Below are positions 1 to 10,540 of a stretch of DNA of 43,260 nucleotides, one piece after another. Each line of letters starts with the position of its first letter. Position 1 is the stretch's first letter. Source of the stretch: Terfezia claveryi (Eukaryota > Ascomycota > Pezizomycetes > Pezizales > Pezizaceae); contig WHUX01000328.1 in assembly GCA_015179025.1 (NCBI GenBank), positions 1-43,260 on the forward strand, written 5' to 3'. A model generated the notes under the pieces. That model did not search any database, was not told where the DNA came from, and saw nothing but the letters and a program-made list of their open reading frames with translations. A program made the translations under genes and the position numbers.

Positions 1-2665
1 CCCAATTGGTGGAGACACTGGTCTCCAGTGGCTCCTCTAATCCTGAGCTGGTTTGGGGTAGGCATGGTGGCTGGTGGAGAATGTGGGGGAGGTGTTTTCT
101 TGAAAGTTTGTATGGGGACAGAGAGGTAGTTGGTTACTACTAGATGTTGTAGTAAGGCAGTTGTGTGGTGAGAAGACTGTCCAGTAGAGGGGATTCCAGA
201 GGGACTATATACTCCTCTAGACAGCACATCTGCTATGTAGTTGTCCTTACCCTAATGTATTCTAGGGTTAGGTCAAACTGACTCATAGTCTCTTGCCACC
301 TTCTCTTCATCTGACTTTCAGGGATACTATCTATAAATGTGACTAAGGGTTTGTGATCTGCTTGGATGATCACTTTGTGACCCTGTAGTTCAGGCCTGAA
401 ATACCTCAGTGAGTCAACAATTGCTAATAATTCCTTATCAGTTGTTGTGTAATTCATTTGTTCATCATTTAATTTCCTAGAGTAAAACTCTGCTGGCCTG
501 ATAACACCATTCTCCATTTGGCCAATCCATCCTGAAATCCCTGTATTACTGGCATCAGTAATTAAATAGATTGGAAGGCCTGAGTCATGATTAATTGGCT
601 TGAGCACCTTATTGCTCATTATTAGCTCTTTAACTCTCACAAATGACTCATTATACAAGGGAGTCCACATGTGCTTCTTTGTTGACCCTTGCAATTCTGA
701 TAGTGGTTTGGCTACAGCTCCCAATTCTAGACAAAACCTTCTCAAGTAATTAACCATCCCTAGAAACTTTTGCAATTTCTTTTTTGAGTCAGGGATTGGG
801 TAATTTGCTATTGAGTTAATTTTTTCTGGATCCATTTCTAGCCCTTGTTTGGTGATAATGAATCCTAGTACTTTCAGCCTTGGAGGAAGGATCTGACATT
901 TCTTTTTGTTGAAAAAAAACTTTTCCCTAGCCAATATCCTACAGATCCCTCTCAACACTTCCTTATGTTCTTCCAGAGTATCTGTTCCAATCAGAATGTC
1001 ATCTAAATAAACCATGACAGTTTTTCTAATATAATCTCTTAATAACCAGTTCATAGCCCTCATCATGGTTGCAGGTGCATTGCAATCACCTTGCTGCATA
1101 ACCAATGAGTCAAATTTCCCTAGGTGATTTGTAAAGGTACTATGTTTTACTGATTCATGTGTATGCCTAATATTGTGATAACCATCTGTCAGATCAGCTG
1201 CTGAAATATATTCCTTGGTAGCTATCCAGTCCAGTATTGCTTTGATATTTGGCATGGGTGTTTTATCCTTTTGTACTAGCTTGTTTCTAGGTACACAGTG
1301 CAATAAGAATCTGGCCTATTGTTTGCCATTCTTATCTAAATCCCTTTTTGGCTGTGTAAACATAAGGATACTGTTGAGTGAGCTAGATGGCACTATCCTT
1401 CCAGATTCTAGCTCTGTCCTCATTTTCTCAGTCACTTGATCCAGAAACCTTGTATAGTTTGTATAATATGCAGGTTCCCAGGTTGCACCATCAGGAACTA
1501 TAATTTTATGTTGCATGATGTCCTAAGGTTCTCTGATTGGTGGTAATGCAGTTGGCTTTTCCTCTGGGAATAATTCAGGGAATTCTTCAAATATATTAAA
1601 CTCCACTTCTTCCAGATTAACTGCATTTGTAATGACTGGAGAGCTTCCATCATCTTCTAGCTCTGACCAATCTGATGAGTCAAACCACTCTTGTAACCAT
1701 TCTTAGTCTTCCTCTAGGTCTTCTGACAGATCATCCTGTATCCAAGGTATTGCTGTAGTTGGTTTTGGGTAGTGTATTAATCTACCTCCAACTTCAGTCA
1801 CAATAGCTATTGGATCATCCCTTTTGAACCAATCCTCTTCTGTCCTGCCTATATTCATAGCTGCAGTAGTGACTCTTCCAAGTGTATCCTTGGTTTTGAG
1901 CATATTAATCTCAATCCTTGTCCTTCCTGTAGGTTGTATAGTGATTGCATTATCTTTGACATTCATAATTGCTTTATAATCCCTCAGTGCAGGTTCACCA
2001 AATATAATATCCCAGTCCTTCAGGTTGGCCACATAGAATGTCCTAGTTTCTTGGTATCCTTGTAGATTTACTGTGACTGTTGCTGTATTTGTCATTTGAG
2101 ATCTACTACCTTTAAATGCAGTTTCCAGAGGTTTTTTGCTGATCTCTTTCAAGGGTATATTAAACAGTTGACAATAATTTGCTGATATTAGGTCTCCACC
2201 TGATGTACATGGATCAAATAGTGCATAAGCAATATGTCCATTAATTTTAATTTCAGCTGCATTAGAAGTTCTATGGCTTTCTGGCACTAAAAACTTCCTT
2301 GTATCATTTGGGTTTCTCATAACCTGAAGTGCAGCTGACTCTTGTTGTTTAACATCAATCTCCTGATAGGCTGTTTTTACCTTATGTGGGGGCCATATAG
2401 GACTAGGCCTAAAGGGCTGGTAAGGTGGGAATCTTCTGACTCCTAGTCTAGATCCCATATATTGGTAAGCTGAAGACACCTTCCTATTAGGGCAATCCCT
2501 GGAAGTATGACCCTGTTCTTGCAGCTTCTTCCCTCTTCTTGTCTTGTTCACCATAAGGAGTATACTTAGTTTTATCCTTTCTGGCACTAGGGAAGTTACC
2601 ATAGAGACCACCTGGTCCACCCTTCTTGCCTGCCACTTTAGCTGCATTCTTAGCCACTTTATCAA
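1..2665 (-). pseudogene. pol: Element A pol: protease, reverse transcriptase, RNase H (disrupted)
   Basis: The frame reads from about 2665 down to 233. A zinc-knuckle remnant (GHTSRDC) lies near 2500. The protease-like domain has the motif DPCTSGGD at 2192-2215 and a later IIFGEPAL segment. The reverse transcriptase holds QQGDCNAPAT and the catalytic YLDD at 998-1009. RNase H follows with LITDASN and ADHKPLVTF. Three in-frame stops break it: TAA at 1703-1705, a TAG just upstream of 1516, and TAG at 1316-1318; the first fits CAA to TAA. A one-base deletion near 255-262 moves the RNase H tail (KDNYIADVLSRG) to another frame, which stays open to base 1. This is the polyprotein that would copy and process the element, but it cannot be made intact. 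The integrase is off the window. Confidence 0.9.
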
Positions 2666-3542
2666 GCAATTTGAATTCAGATTTAGTCCATTCCATAGGT
2701 TTACTAGGACCCCATTGCTTATCAGCCTTCTTTTGGTGCTGTTGTAAGGATTTAGTCTCCTGTTTTAGCACATCCTCCTGGACAGTAATTTTGTTTAATA
2801 TTTCTTCAAAGGTTGACTCATATGATATCAGTCCTTTGACTTTAGACCTAAGCAGGGGTACTAGTCCATCTACTAGTTTCATTTTTAGTGCATGATCACT
2901 TATCATGTCTTTTCCATTTAGATCCTTACACTTAATTTTGAATTCTTCCAGATTCTATGCATACTGCATGACAGTAACATCTGGCCTCTGATGGTGTGAT
3001 AGATATTGTTTCCACAGAACTTCAGGTGCCACTGTAGAGATGAGTTTACCTCTCAATTTTAATATAAATTCATGGAAATTCCTGTCTTCAACATCTTCCT
3101 TTTCAGAGCAGTACTGGTTATACCAAGTCTGAGCACTCTTCTCAAACATAAAGCTTGATCTATCCAGACTTTCCCAACTTGCTATATCCATCCCTTGATA
3201 TTCTACCCACTTCTGCAATTGTTGCACATAATTGTTAAAGGTAGTTTGATCCCTCCATTTCTCTGATACTCCATCAATCATTGGGGGATTAGGAATTTTT
3301 GCAAGTTTGTTTGTCTTCTTGACTAGGGATTTACTAATCTGTTGTGTTGGTATCTTTTGACCAGTCTTCTTAGACCATTTCAAGTGGTGAGGGCTAGGCT
3401 CCCTAGTTGACCTTTTCTTCCTGTCATCATCAGAGCCATTATCTGACTCATCACCCTCAGATCCAGATCCTGGGTCCTCACTTCCACCTCCAGCCACACT
3501 ACTAGAGCTCTTTCTAGACTTCTTGTCAGGAGTCTTACCCTT
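2487..3542 (-). pseudogene. gag: Element A gag, C-terminal part
   Basis: This is the downstream two-thirds of the structural (nucleocapsid) protein of element A. It joins in frame to the N-terminal part at 9851-10540 once element B and one target duplication are removed. The start is Ser/Lys-rich and acidic (KKSRKSSSS, then GSGSEGDESDNGSDDD), followed by a retrotransposon gag-like helical region. One in-frame TAG at 2955-2957 follows the residues MQYA; the frame continues open to 2487. The expected CCHC knuckle is not intact: its second half is read in the pol frame, so either a small deletion or a gag-pol frame change lies near 2500-2600. Joined gag would be about 582 codons. Confidence 0.85.
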
Positions 3543-3547
3543 TTTGG
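3543..3547. repeat. Target-site duplication (left) of element B, TTTGG
   Basis: TTTGG directly precedes the TGTCACAACC start of the B 5' LTR and recurs directly after the B 3' LTR at 9851-9855. A 5-bp duplication is normal for Ty3/Gypsy integration. Confidence 0.95.
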
Positions 3548-4084
3548 TGTCACAACCGTCCCTCCCTAGCTTGGTACGTTATTACTGTTATTTCCTATTG
3601 AATATTGTAGTTATCTCAGTTCCCAAGATAAGGGGTGTCGGGAACCTTATTCCTTGCGGTGGCCTTGGCTAGGAAGGAAACCTACCTGTATATATAGCTT
3701 GCTCTCTCCGCCCTCTCGTTGGATCACTATCCAACGTCTTGTATATCCAATACAGGGCCTTGCTTCTCTCCATGTTGGTGCATCTCCCTTGTGCACCTCC
3801 TTGTCACGCCTCGACTCTGCAGCCCTGCTGCCCACCCCGCGAACCTCCTGTCCTTGCCTTGCCTCGCCTTGTGTTTGCAGCCCAGCTGCCTCCCTTGACA
3901 CACGCGGCAACTGCTTCCGCGTGTCTCGTGTCCCCTACCCTCTGCCCCTCTTGCCTCTTGCCCTTGCCTCCCGTCTCAGCCTCCCCCTAGTCACACACGT
4001 AGCGTTCCTACGTGTGTGTTATCCTAGCCTTGCCCTTGCTCGTGCGTACCCCTTGGTCGCCTTGCCCCCAGAGCCGTCGTTACA
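3548..4084 (+). repeat. Element B 5' LTR (537 bp)
   Basis: It starts TGTCACAACCG and ends CGTCGTTACA, and matches 9314-9850 along its whole length with scattered, mostly transition, differences. A stem-loop (TTCCC.AGA ... TGTCGGGAA) lies upstream of the TATA box. The apparent reading frames on either strand here are non-coding LTR sequence repeated in every copy. Confidence 0.95.
3689..3696 (+). promoter_or_regulatory. Probable TATA box of the element B LTR promoter
   Basis: TATATATA lies about 142 bp into the 537-bp LTR and is kept at the same place in the related D LTR (28014-28021). A position inside the LTR and upstream of the leader fits the U3/R promoter. Inferred from sequence only. 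Confidence 0.6.
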
Positions 4085-4120
4085 CTATGTTAGATCATTT
4101 GGACCAACTGGTACGCAGTC

Positions 4121-5314
4121 ATGTCAGGAGCAGCTCTTCCACCACCCGCTGTCAGGTTTCAAACCTGGAGGAGCTCCCCCATACCCTCAGGCTTGAACGA
4201 GTTGAATGCCTACCGTCGAGAAATCATCGATATCTTCGAGGCCATGGATGCTATCGGGGCCGAACTCGGCAACAGCCTGGCCGTGGCTGAAAACAGCCTG
4301 GCTGTGGCAGAACAAAAATTGAGATCCGCCGACGAAGAGATCACGGTCCTCCAGACCGATCTTGACCATCTTAACCTTGCCCTAGCCAAAGAACGGACTA
4401 CGGTCCACAACCTTAGCCATGCTCTAGAGAACCTTGCAATACCAACAGCAGCCAGTAGCAACAAGACCAAAAGCATTCCAATACCCCCCAAGTTCCATGG
4501 GGACCGGGTTCGCCTACGAGCCTGGAAAAATGCTGTCAATCTCAAGCTGAACGGGGATTCTGCAAGATTCCTGTCAGAACAACATCAACTGGCATACCTT
4601 TTCGCCTTGCTGGAGGGGAAAGTTTGTGACCAGATCCAGCCATATGTCCTCGAAACCGGGATCAAGCTTGACGATATCTCGGCCCTTTTTACAATCCTGG
4701 ATAGGGCGTTCGGGGACCCCGATGCCGTTGGCACTGCCAGTAGGGCCCTCCGAGCCCTCAGGCAGAAAAACACCAATCTATCCACTTATGTGGTAGAATT
4801 CTCGAGACTGGCAGCGGAGGTCCGATGGCATGACCAGTCCAAACTGGAGCAATTCCAGGAAGGGCTAAATGACGAAATCTAGCAGGCCATGGTCAGCCTC
4901 CCGGAAGCCAAAACCCTTGACGAATTAATTGACCAGGCTTCCTGAGTACAATAGCGGATATCCTGGCTCCGCAACCGCCTCATGTTTAGGCCAGCACCCT
5001 GTCTCCCACAACCCCAGCCTCAGCAACACCATGCCACCAAGACAGCTCAGGCCCCTGCCAATAAACCAGCACATCCATCATTGGTGGCAGGAGGGCCCCC
5101 CCCTATGGACCTATCATCAGGAAGGCCTCGACTAACCCAGGAGGAAAGGGTCCGCTGCCGCACTAATGGGTTGTGCATTGCGTGTGGAAAAGAGGACCAC
5201 TTTATTGCGGCATGTCCCCTCCGAAAAAACCGCTCCCTAGCTGCTCATGCCATCTCGGAAGCCAGGATCGAAGAAGTTGGGGAAGAGTCGGGAAAAGGGA
5301 AGTCCCTTGCCTAG
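4121..5314 (+). pseudogene. gag: Element B gag (nucleocapsid protein), three internal stops
   Basis: The frame starts at ATG 4121, 36 bp after the LTR; the matching ATG in D is at 27648. Near the N-terminus is AVRFQTWRSSPIPSG. A Leu-rich coiled-coil-like stretch follows (heptad-like AENSLAVAEQKLRSADEEI), then the gag core (PPKFHGDRVRLRAWKNAVNL). At the end is a CCHC knuckle, CIACGKEDHFIAAC, which binds RNA in this family. Stops interrupt the frame at 4880-4882 (TAG where D has CAG), 4943-4945 and 4952-4954, all after the gag core. The natural end is TAG 5312-5314. At 398 codons including the stop it is a normal Gypsy gag size. Confidence 0.9.
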
Positions 5315-6690
5315 TTACTGATACTAGCAAGGGACCTGCCCCAGGTCATTTATCTTTGTCTGCGTTTTCTTTGCCTACATCTATATTTGTTAATAAGTTT
5401 CGCCTGTTTGGTAAGCACTTCGTTGTACCTATAACTGTCAAATTCAATCGTAAAACAGTGGTCACATCAGCTCTTATAGATTGTGGTGCTTCAGGAATTG
5501 CCTTCATTGATCAGGCCTTCGTCAGTAAAAATTCCATCCCAACCTCCAAGCTCAACACCCCCCGCCTCCTCGACGTTATTGATGGCCGTCCTATCTCCTC
5601 CGGGGCTATCACCGACCTTGCTTGTTTACCCAGTGCCATTGGAGATCATTCGGAGAGCCTCCCGATGTTCATGACCAAGCTAAAATACCCTATTGTTCTG
5701 GGGATCCCATGGCTCCGGATGCATGATGTCTCCATCAATTTCGGCTCCTATACCTTGAATTTCAATAGTGGGTATTGCAAGAGACACTGTGGTACCCCGC
5801 AGGCCGCCGTTAGGGGGTTATGTACTTTACCTCCCATGGTAGAGGACCCCGCCCAAGTAGTACACCAGACTGCATATGTCAACATTGGCAAACCCTCTGC
5901 TCCTACTCCTGATCCCCTAGTCCCCCTGGCTTCTACTAAACCCCTGAATGTCAACTTCATTGGAGCTGGGGCCTTTGCTTACCTTACCAAACGATACAAA
6001 CTAAAGGCCCATACCCTGTCAATCTGTGAAATTAACCTAGAGATTAATAAGATGAGACCTAAGGAGGAGTGGAAATTAATGGTCCCGGATGAATACCATG
6101 ATTTTATCGACCTCTTCTCAGAAAAAGCCACAGAAAAGCTTGCCCCCCATCGACCATACGACCACACAATCCCGTTGATCGAAGGAAAAACTCCCTCTTA
6201 TGGCCCTCTCTATGGAATGTCCCGAGTGGAATTGGAGGCCCTGAAGAAGTACTTGGAGGAGAATTTGATTAAGAGCTTCATCCGGTACAGCTCTTCCCTA
6301 GCAGGTGCCCCTGTACTGTTTGTCAAGAAATCAGATAGATCCCTTCGATTGTGCGTAGACTATCGTGGCTTCAATGAAATAACGGTGAAGAACAGGTACC
6401 CCTTACCCCTGATCCAGAAAAGGTTGGCCAGGCTCTCCAAAGCAAAATGGTTCACCAAATTGGATCTAAGAGGGGCTTATAACCTAGTATGGATCACGGA
6501 AGGGTAGGAGTGGAAAACTGCCTTCTGGACACGTTACTGTCATTTCGAGTACAATGTCATGCCCTTCGGCTTGACCAACGCTCCAGCCTCTTTCCAACAC
6601 TTCATTAATGACACCCTGTGAGACTTCTTGGATGTGTTCTGCATGGCTTACCTTGACGATATCTTAATTTATTCGGATACCCTAGCAGAC
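5315..6690 (+). pseudogene. pol: Element B protease and first half of reverse transcriptase
   Basis: This reads in a different frame from gag, so expression would need frameshifting or reinitiation. The retropepsin-like active site is ALIDCGASG (Asp codon 5479-5481), with GIPWLRMH as the later protease landmark. RT begins around 6190 with [16 protein letters not shown] and continues with [11 protein letters not shown] and [13 protein letters not shown]. The catalytic YLDD is at 6649-6660. Stops interrupt at 6505-6507 (TAG) and 6619-6621 (TGA for CGA). Near 6686 a short deletion relative to D shifts the frame just after the YLDD motif. Confidence 0.9.
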
Positions 6691-7460
6691 ACAAGATTCA
6701 TGTCCGGCAGGTGTTGGAAAAGTTGGAACAAGCCAGATTGTACCTCAAGCCCGAGAAATACGAGTTTCATGAGCAGGAGGTCAAGTATCTGGGACTGATC
6801 ATCACTACGGAGGGCATCAGGATGGACCCTGCCAAGGTTACCGCTGTCCAGGAATGGCAAATCCCAGCAAATCTCAAGGTCGTCTAAGCCTTCCTGGGAT
6901 TCGCTAACTTCTACCGACAGTTCATTCTAGGGTATTCGAAGATCGTAGCCCCCCTTACCGCACTGACCAAAAAAGACCGGCGCTTCGACTGGAATCCAGA
7001 AGCCCAATCTACCTTCCAGAACCTCAAGGAAGCCTTCTGCTTAGCACCGATCCTGGCACATTTCGACCCTGACCAGGAATGTGTCATCGAAACTGATGCC
7101 TCTGACTATGTCTCCGCGGGAATCCTCTCTCAGTATGTCAACGGCATCCTCCACCCAGTGGCCTACTTCTCGAAAAAGCACTCCCCGGCTGAGTGCAACT
7201 ACGAGATCTACGACAAGGAGCTGATAGCCATTGTAAGGGTGTTCGAGGAGTGGAGGCTACATCTCGAGTCAGCCAAGGGGATTATCGAGGTATTATCTGA
7301 TCACAAAAACCTTGTGTATTTTACAACTACCAAGCTGCTCAACCGATGGCAGGCTAGGTGGTCGGAATTCCTCTCTCGGTTCAACTTTAAGATCAAGTAC
7401 TGACCCGGAAAAGCTGGTGGCAAGCCTGATGTGTTAACCCGGAGATCAGGAGATCTCCCT
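6691..7460 (+). pseudogene. pol: Element B RT thumb/connection and RNase H
   Basis: After the frameshift the reading resumes as [17 protein letters not shown], then [17 protein letters not shown] and [11 protein letters not shown], all standard Gypsy RT connection motifs. RNase H begins near 7090 with the catalytic-Asp segment [25 protein letters not shown] and [12 protein letters not shown] follow. Stops: TAA 6885-6887, and TGA 7401-7403 in KY*PGKAG where D has Arg. The frame reaches a run of seven G at 7463-7469, where one base is missing compared with D. Confidence 0.88.
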
Positions 7461-9073
7461 AAGGGGGGGATGAAAGGCTAAAATACTAAAATCAGGTGGT
7501 ATTGAAGCCCGAAAACCTTGATCTGGTGGCCAATGTCCTTGCTGAGGCTGAAGCTGATGCGGAAGCTGAAGCTGAGGCTGAGGCTGATGCGGAAGCTGAG
7601 GCTGAGGCTGACCTCCGACAACTAGTGAGACAGGCATATATAGACGACCCCCTGGCCAAGGAAATTATCACCGCAGTGGAGTCTGGCCAGCACTGCCACC
7701 CCAAGATCTCCCTAGCCGAGTGTATCATCCAGGAAGGCTTCCTCTACCACCTCGAATGGCTGTATGTGCCGGAAGGAGAGCTGCGCCTTCGATTGATCAA
7801 GGAACACCATGACAGCCTGGTTGCAGGTCACTCTGGAGTGGCCAAAAGGTTAGAGCTTCTGGCCAGGGAATACACATGGACTGACCAATGAAAGGACGTG
7901 GAGCGGTATGTACGGAACTGCCACGTTTGCAAGCGTACTAAGCTTGTCCGCCACGCTCCTTATAGGACCCTGAAGCCCCTGGAGATCCCAGACCAGCCTT
8001 GGCAACACCTAACCATGGACTTTGTGACTGGGTTGCCGAAGGATTCGGGGTTTAATGCTATTCTTATGGTAGTAGACCGATTGACCAAAATGAGGCATGT
8101 TATACCTTGCTATGATACCTGTTCTGCCCGGGACCTCGCTGGCCTCTACCTCAACCATGTATTCCGCTACCATGGTCTCCCCAAGTCTGTCGTCTCGGAC
8201 CGCAGCCCCCAATTTGTCTCGGACTTCTGGAAGGTATTCTGCGAGCTTCTGGGAATCAACGTACACCTCTCCACGGCGTATCACCCCCAAACAGATGGTC
8301 AGTTCGAGTGAATGAATGCAATCATGGAGCAGTACCTGAGAGCATACGTCAATTACCAGCAAAACAACTGAGTTTCGCTGCTGGCAACCTGTAAGTTCGC
8401 TAGTAACAACCATTTCTCGGAGTCTCTAAAAACCTCTCCGTTCCTGGCCAATTATGGCTAGCACCCTCGTTTTGTGGACTCTCTAGCACCTCTGCACAAG
8501 GCTAGGGAGAACATTCCAGCTAAGGAGTTCGCCACGGAGATTGCTGAGTTGCACTCCACCCTAAGAGCCGAACTGGTATATGCTCAAGCTAGGCAAGGGG
8601 AGTATGCCAACGGATCACGGTTGCCAGCCCCCAGGTATCAGTCAGGAGATAAGGTGTGGCTCTCCAGCAGGCACTTCCGGACGGAACAGCTATCTCGCAA
8701 GCTCAACCATAAGTTCCTGGGTCCATTCGAGGTGGTGGCCGCTGTGGGTACTCATGCCTATCGATTGAGGTTCCCCAAAGACATCAAACGATACCCAGTC
8801 GTCCATGTCTCCGAGATCGAGCCTGCCACTAGCGACCCTCTCCCCGGCCAGAAACACCATCCACCTCCCCCCGTAGTTATCGAAGGTGAGGAGGATTAGG
8901 AGGTAGAGGAAGTGCTGGACTCCCGAAGAAGGTATGGGCGCCTGCAATATATAGTCAAATGGCTGGGAGATGAGGAGACGACCTGGCAACCAGCGGAGGA
9001 CCTGGAAAACGCACAGGACTTGGTCACCCTGTTCCACCAGCGTTACCTTCGGAAGCCCCGCCCTACCCAATGA
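7461..9073 (+). pseudogene. pol: Element B integrase with C-terminal chromodomain
   Basis: One frame runs from about 7461 to TGA 9071-9073. It starts with an Ala/Glu repeat linker, then the HHCC zinc-binding domain (GHSGVAKRLELL ... NCHVCKRTK). The DDE core follows: MDFVTGLP, VVSDRSPQF, and the Glu of TDGQFE. The GPY/F-like tail is KFLGPFEVVAAVGTHAYRL. The chromodomain is EVEEVLDSRRRYG ... VKWLGDEETTWQPAEDL, a module that guides integration to chromatin marks in fungal chromoviruses. Stops include TGA 7889-7891, TGA 8309-8311, TGA near 8369, TAG near 8459 and TAG 8897-8899; most fit CGA to TGA or TGG to TGA/TAG. Confidence 0.9.
7535..7611 (+). repeat. GCTGAG/GCGGAA hexamer repeat coding for Ala-Glu
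   Basis: Tandem GCTGAG, GCGGAA and GCTGAA units code for alternating Ala and Glu/Asp between RNase H and integrase. The same place in D (about 24117-24205 on the minus strand) has the repeat at a different length and out of frame. The decayed copy G lacks it in recognisable form. Confidence 0.85.
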
Positions 9074-9313
9074 TGTTCTTGTTATCCTGGAATTGGTTAT
9101 TAGTGTTATCTTTATCGTTGTTGTTATTGTCGTTATTGTTATTGCCGTTGTTGTCGGGATTATTGTTGGTATGTACTTCCGGCGTTAGGGTTGTGTTATG
9201 GGTTGTGTTATGGGTTATTGGTTTTAGGCGCCTGTTATGTTTGTTTGTTTGTTTTTGCCTTGCCTTTCACCTTGTATTTCGTCACTGGGGCTCCGAGCCT
9301 AAAGGGGGGATAG
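9074..9313 (+). other. Element B 3' untranslated region and polypurine tract
   Basis: This holds no gene. It contains a low-complexity TTATTGTTATTG run (about 9085-9172) and a GTTTGTTTGTTT run. It ends in AAAGGGGGGATAG next to the 3' LTR, the expected polypurine tract for plus-strand priming. D has the same tract in reverse at 22498-22513. Confidence 0.75.
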
Positions 9314-9850
9314 TGTCACAACCGTCCCTCCCTAGCCTAGTACGTTATTACTGTTATTTCCTATTGAATATTGTGGTTATCTCAATTCCCGAGATAAGGG
9401 GTCTCGGGAACCTTATTCCTTCCAGTGGCCTTGGCTAGGAAGGAAGCCTGCCTGTATATATAGCTTGCTCTCTCCACCCTCTCGTTGGATCCCCATCCAA
9501 CGTCTTGTATATCCAATACAGGACCTTGCTTCTCTCCACGTTGGTGCATCTCCCTTGTGCACCTCCTTATCTCGCCTCGACTCTGCAGCCCTGCTGCCCA
9601 CCCCTCGAACCTCCTGTCCTTGCCTTGCCTCGCCTTGTGTTTGCAGCCCAGCTGCCTCCCTTGACATACGCAGCAACTGCTTTCGCATGTCTCGTGTCCC
9701 CTGCCCTCTGCCCCTCTTGCCTCTTGCCCTTGCCTCCCGTCTCAGCCTCCCCCTGGTTACACATGTACCGTTCCTATGTATGTGTTATCCTAGCCTTGCT
9801 GTTGCCCTGGCGTACCCCTTGGTCGCCTTGCCCACAAAGCCGTCGTTACA
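9314..9850 (+). repeat. Element B 3' LTR (537 bp)
   Basis: Same length as the 5' copy, with TG...CA ends, and followed by the TTTGG duplication. A perfect stem-loop has arms TTCCCGAGA at 9386-9394 and TCTCGGGAA at 9402-9410. Confidence 0.95.
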
Positions 9851-9855
9851 TTTGG
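9851..9855. repeat. Target-site duplication (right) of element B, TTTGG
   Basis: Second copy of the duplication at 3543-3547. It marks where A gag resumes. Confidence 0.95.
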
Positions 9856-10540
9856 TATGTGTTGTCTTTTTCCTATCTTTAGGTGGTGGTGGCATGTCTT
9901 TTTCAGATATTTCTTCTATATCTGTTTCATAATATCCATTATCCTCTTCCTCATACTGCACACTTTTCCCCTTACCCTTGCCTCCAGCTACAAACAGTTT
10001 CTTTCCTATTTCCTCAAAGGTTTCTACCGGTTCTGTTATTGGAGGCACTATTTCTGGGGTTTCCAGATCATACAGGTTACCCATAAGCATGTACTGTGTC
10101 AGGAAAGGCCAGTTTAATGCTAGCCATGGAACTCCTTTACATGGGTTATAGGTTGGGTAAGGCCATACTGCTTTTGAGGTGGATGAGAGTTGAAAGTCCA
10201 TTTGAACTGACTTGTCAAATTCTCCTTTCTGTTGAAAAATCATGAACTTTTCTGCTGCTTCAGCCAATAGTTCCTTTTTCCTTTTTGATAACATGTTGTT
10301 TATTGTTAGGTATATAAATACCTGAGATATCCTTTGGTACAATGATGACTCATTTTTATCCCAAAAGGCTTTTGTGGCAGGAGGTGTTACAATCCTCACT
10401 TCAGGCATTGATGAATTAGGCCCAATGACTATTTCCCTTGTTTCTATATCCTTTTCTGGAATTTCTTTCCCAGCTGGAACTTTCTTTTTAGGGGTATTGA
10501 CTAACTTAGCCTTGAGTGCTTCTAGCTCCTCACTTGTCAT
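9851..10540 (-). pseudogene. gag: Element A gag, N-terminal part
   Basis: The frame starts at ATG 10538-10540 with MTSEELEALKAKL and runs to the B insertion after TTHTK. Continuing at 3542 gives an uninterrupted frame. The part seen is hydrophilic, Lys-rich near the N-terminus and acidic near the break (EEEDNGYYETDIEEISEKD). No knuckle is present in this part. Upstream the same frame stays open for about 30 codons to a TAA, so the true start could be earlier. The N-terminal half of a Gypsy gag shows little sequence conservation, so the assignment rests on position and on the join to the C-terminal part. Confidence 0.85.

Larger units (their letters stand above)
3548..9850 (+). mobile_element. 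Element B: chromodomain Ty3/Gypsy retrotransposon, complete in structure
   Basis: B is 6303 bp, with two 537-bp LTRs starting TGTCACAACC and ending GTTACA, a perfect 5-bp target duplication, and gag, protease, RT, RNase H, integrase and chromodomain in order on the plus strand. A G-rich polypurine tract precedes the 3' LTR. It sits inside the gag gene of element A. Several stops and at least two one-base frameshifts mean it is not autonomous as read. Element D is a close relative with a different LTR 5' end. Confidence 0.95.

Noticed and set aside
2487..2665. Programmed gag-pol frameshift in element A at the gag/pol overlap
   Set aside because: The zinc knuckle itself is broken across the two frames, so a mutation is as likely as a programmed site, and no clear slippery heptamer was seen.
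4085..4120. tRNA-type primer-binding site after the B and D 5' LTRs
   Set aside because: No TGG directly adjoins the LTR end and I could not match a tRNA 3' end; priming may be different, but nothing can be shown.
3647..4290. Reading frames of 80-180 codons on both strands in the B LTR, repeated at 9413-9932, 21976-22436, 27666-28111 and 35380-35923
   Set aside because: They lie entirely or mostly inside LTRs, recur with each LTR copy, and show no protein-like conservation; C-rich LTR sequence is open by chance.
10374..10540. Start of the 205-codon plus-strand frame as a gene with ATG at 10374
   Set aside because: This part is antisense to A gag and hydrophobic in a way that mirrors Lys/Glu codons of gag. 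Only the part beyond gag was kept, at low confidence.
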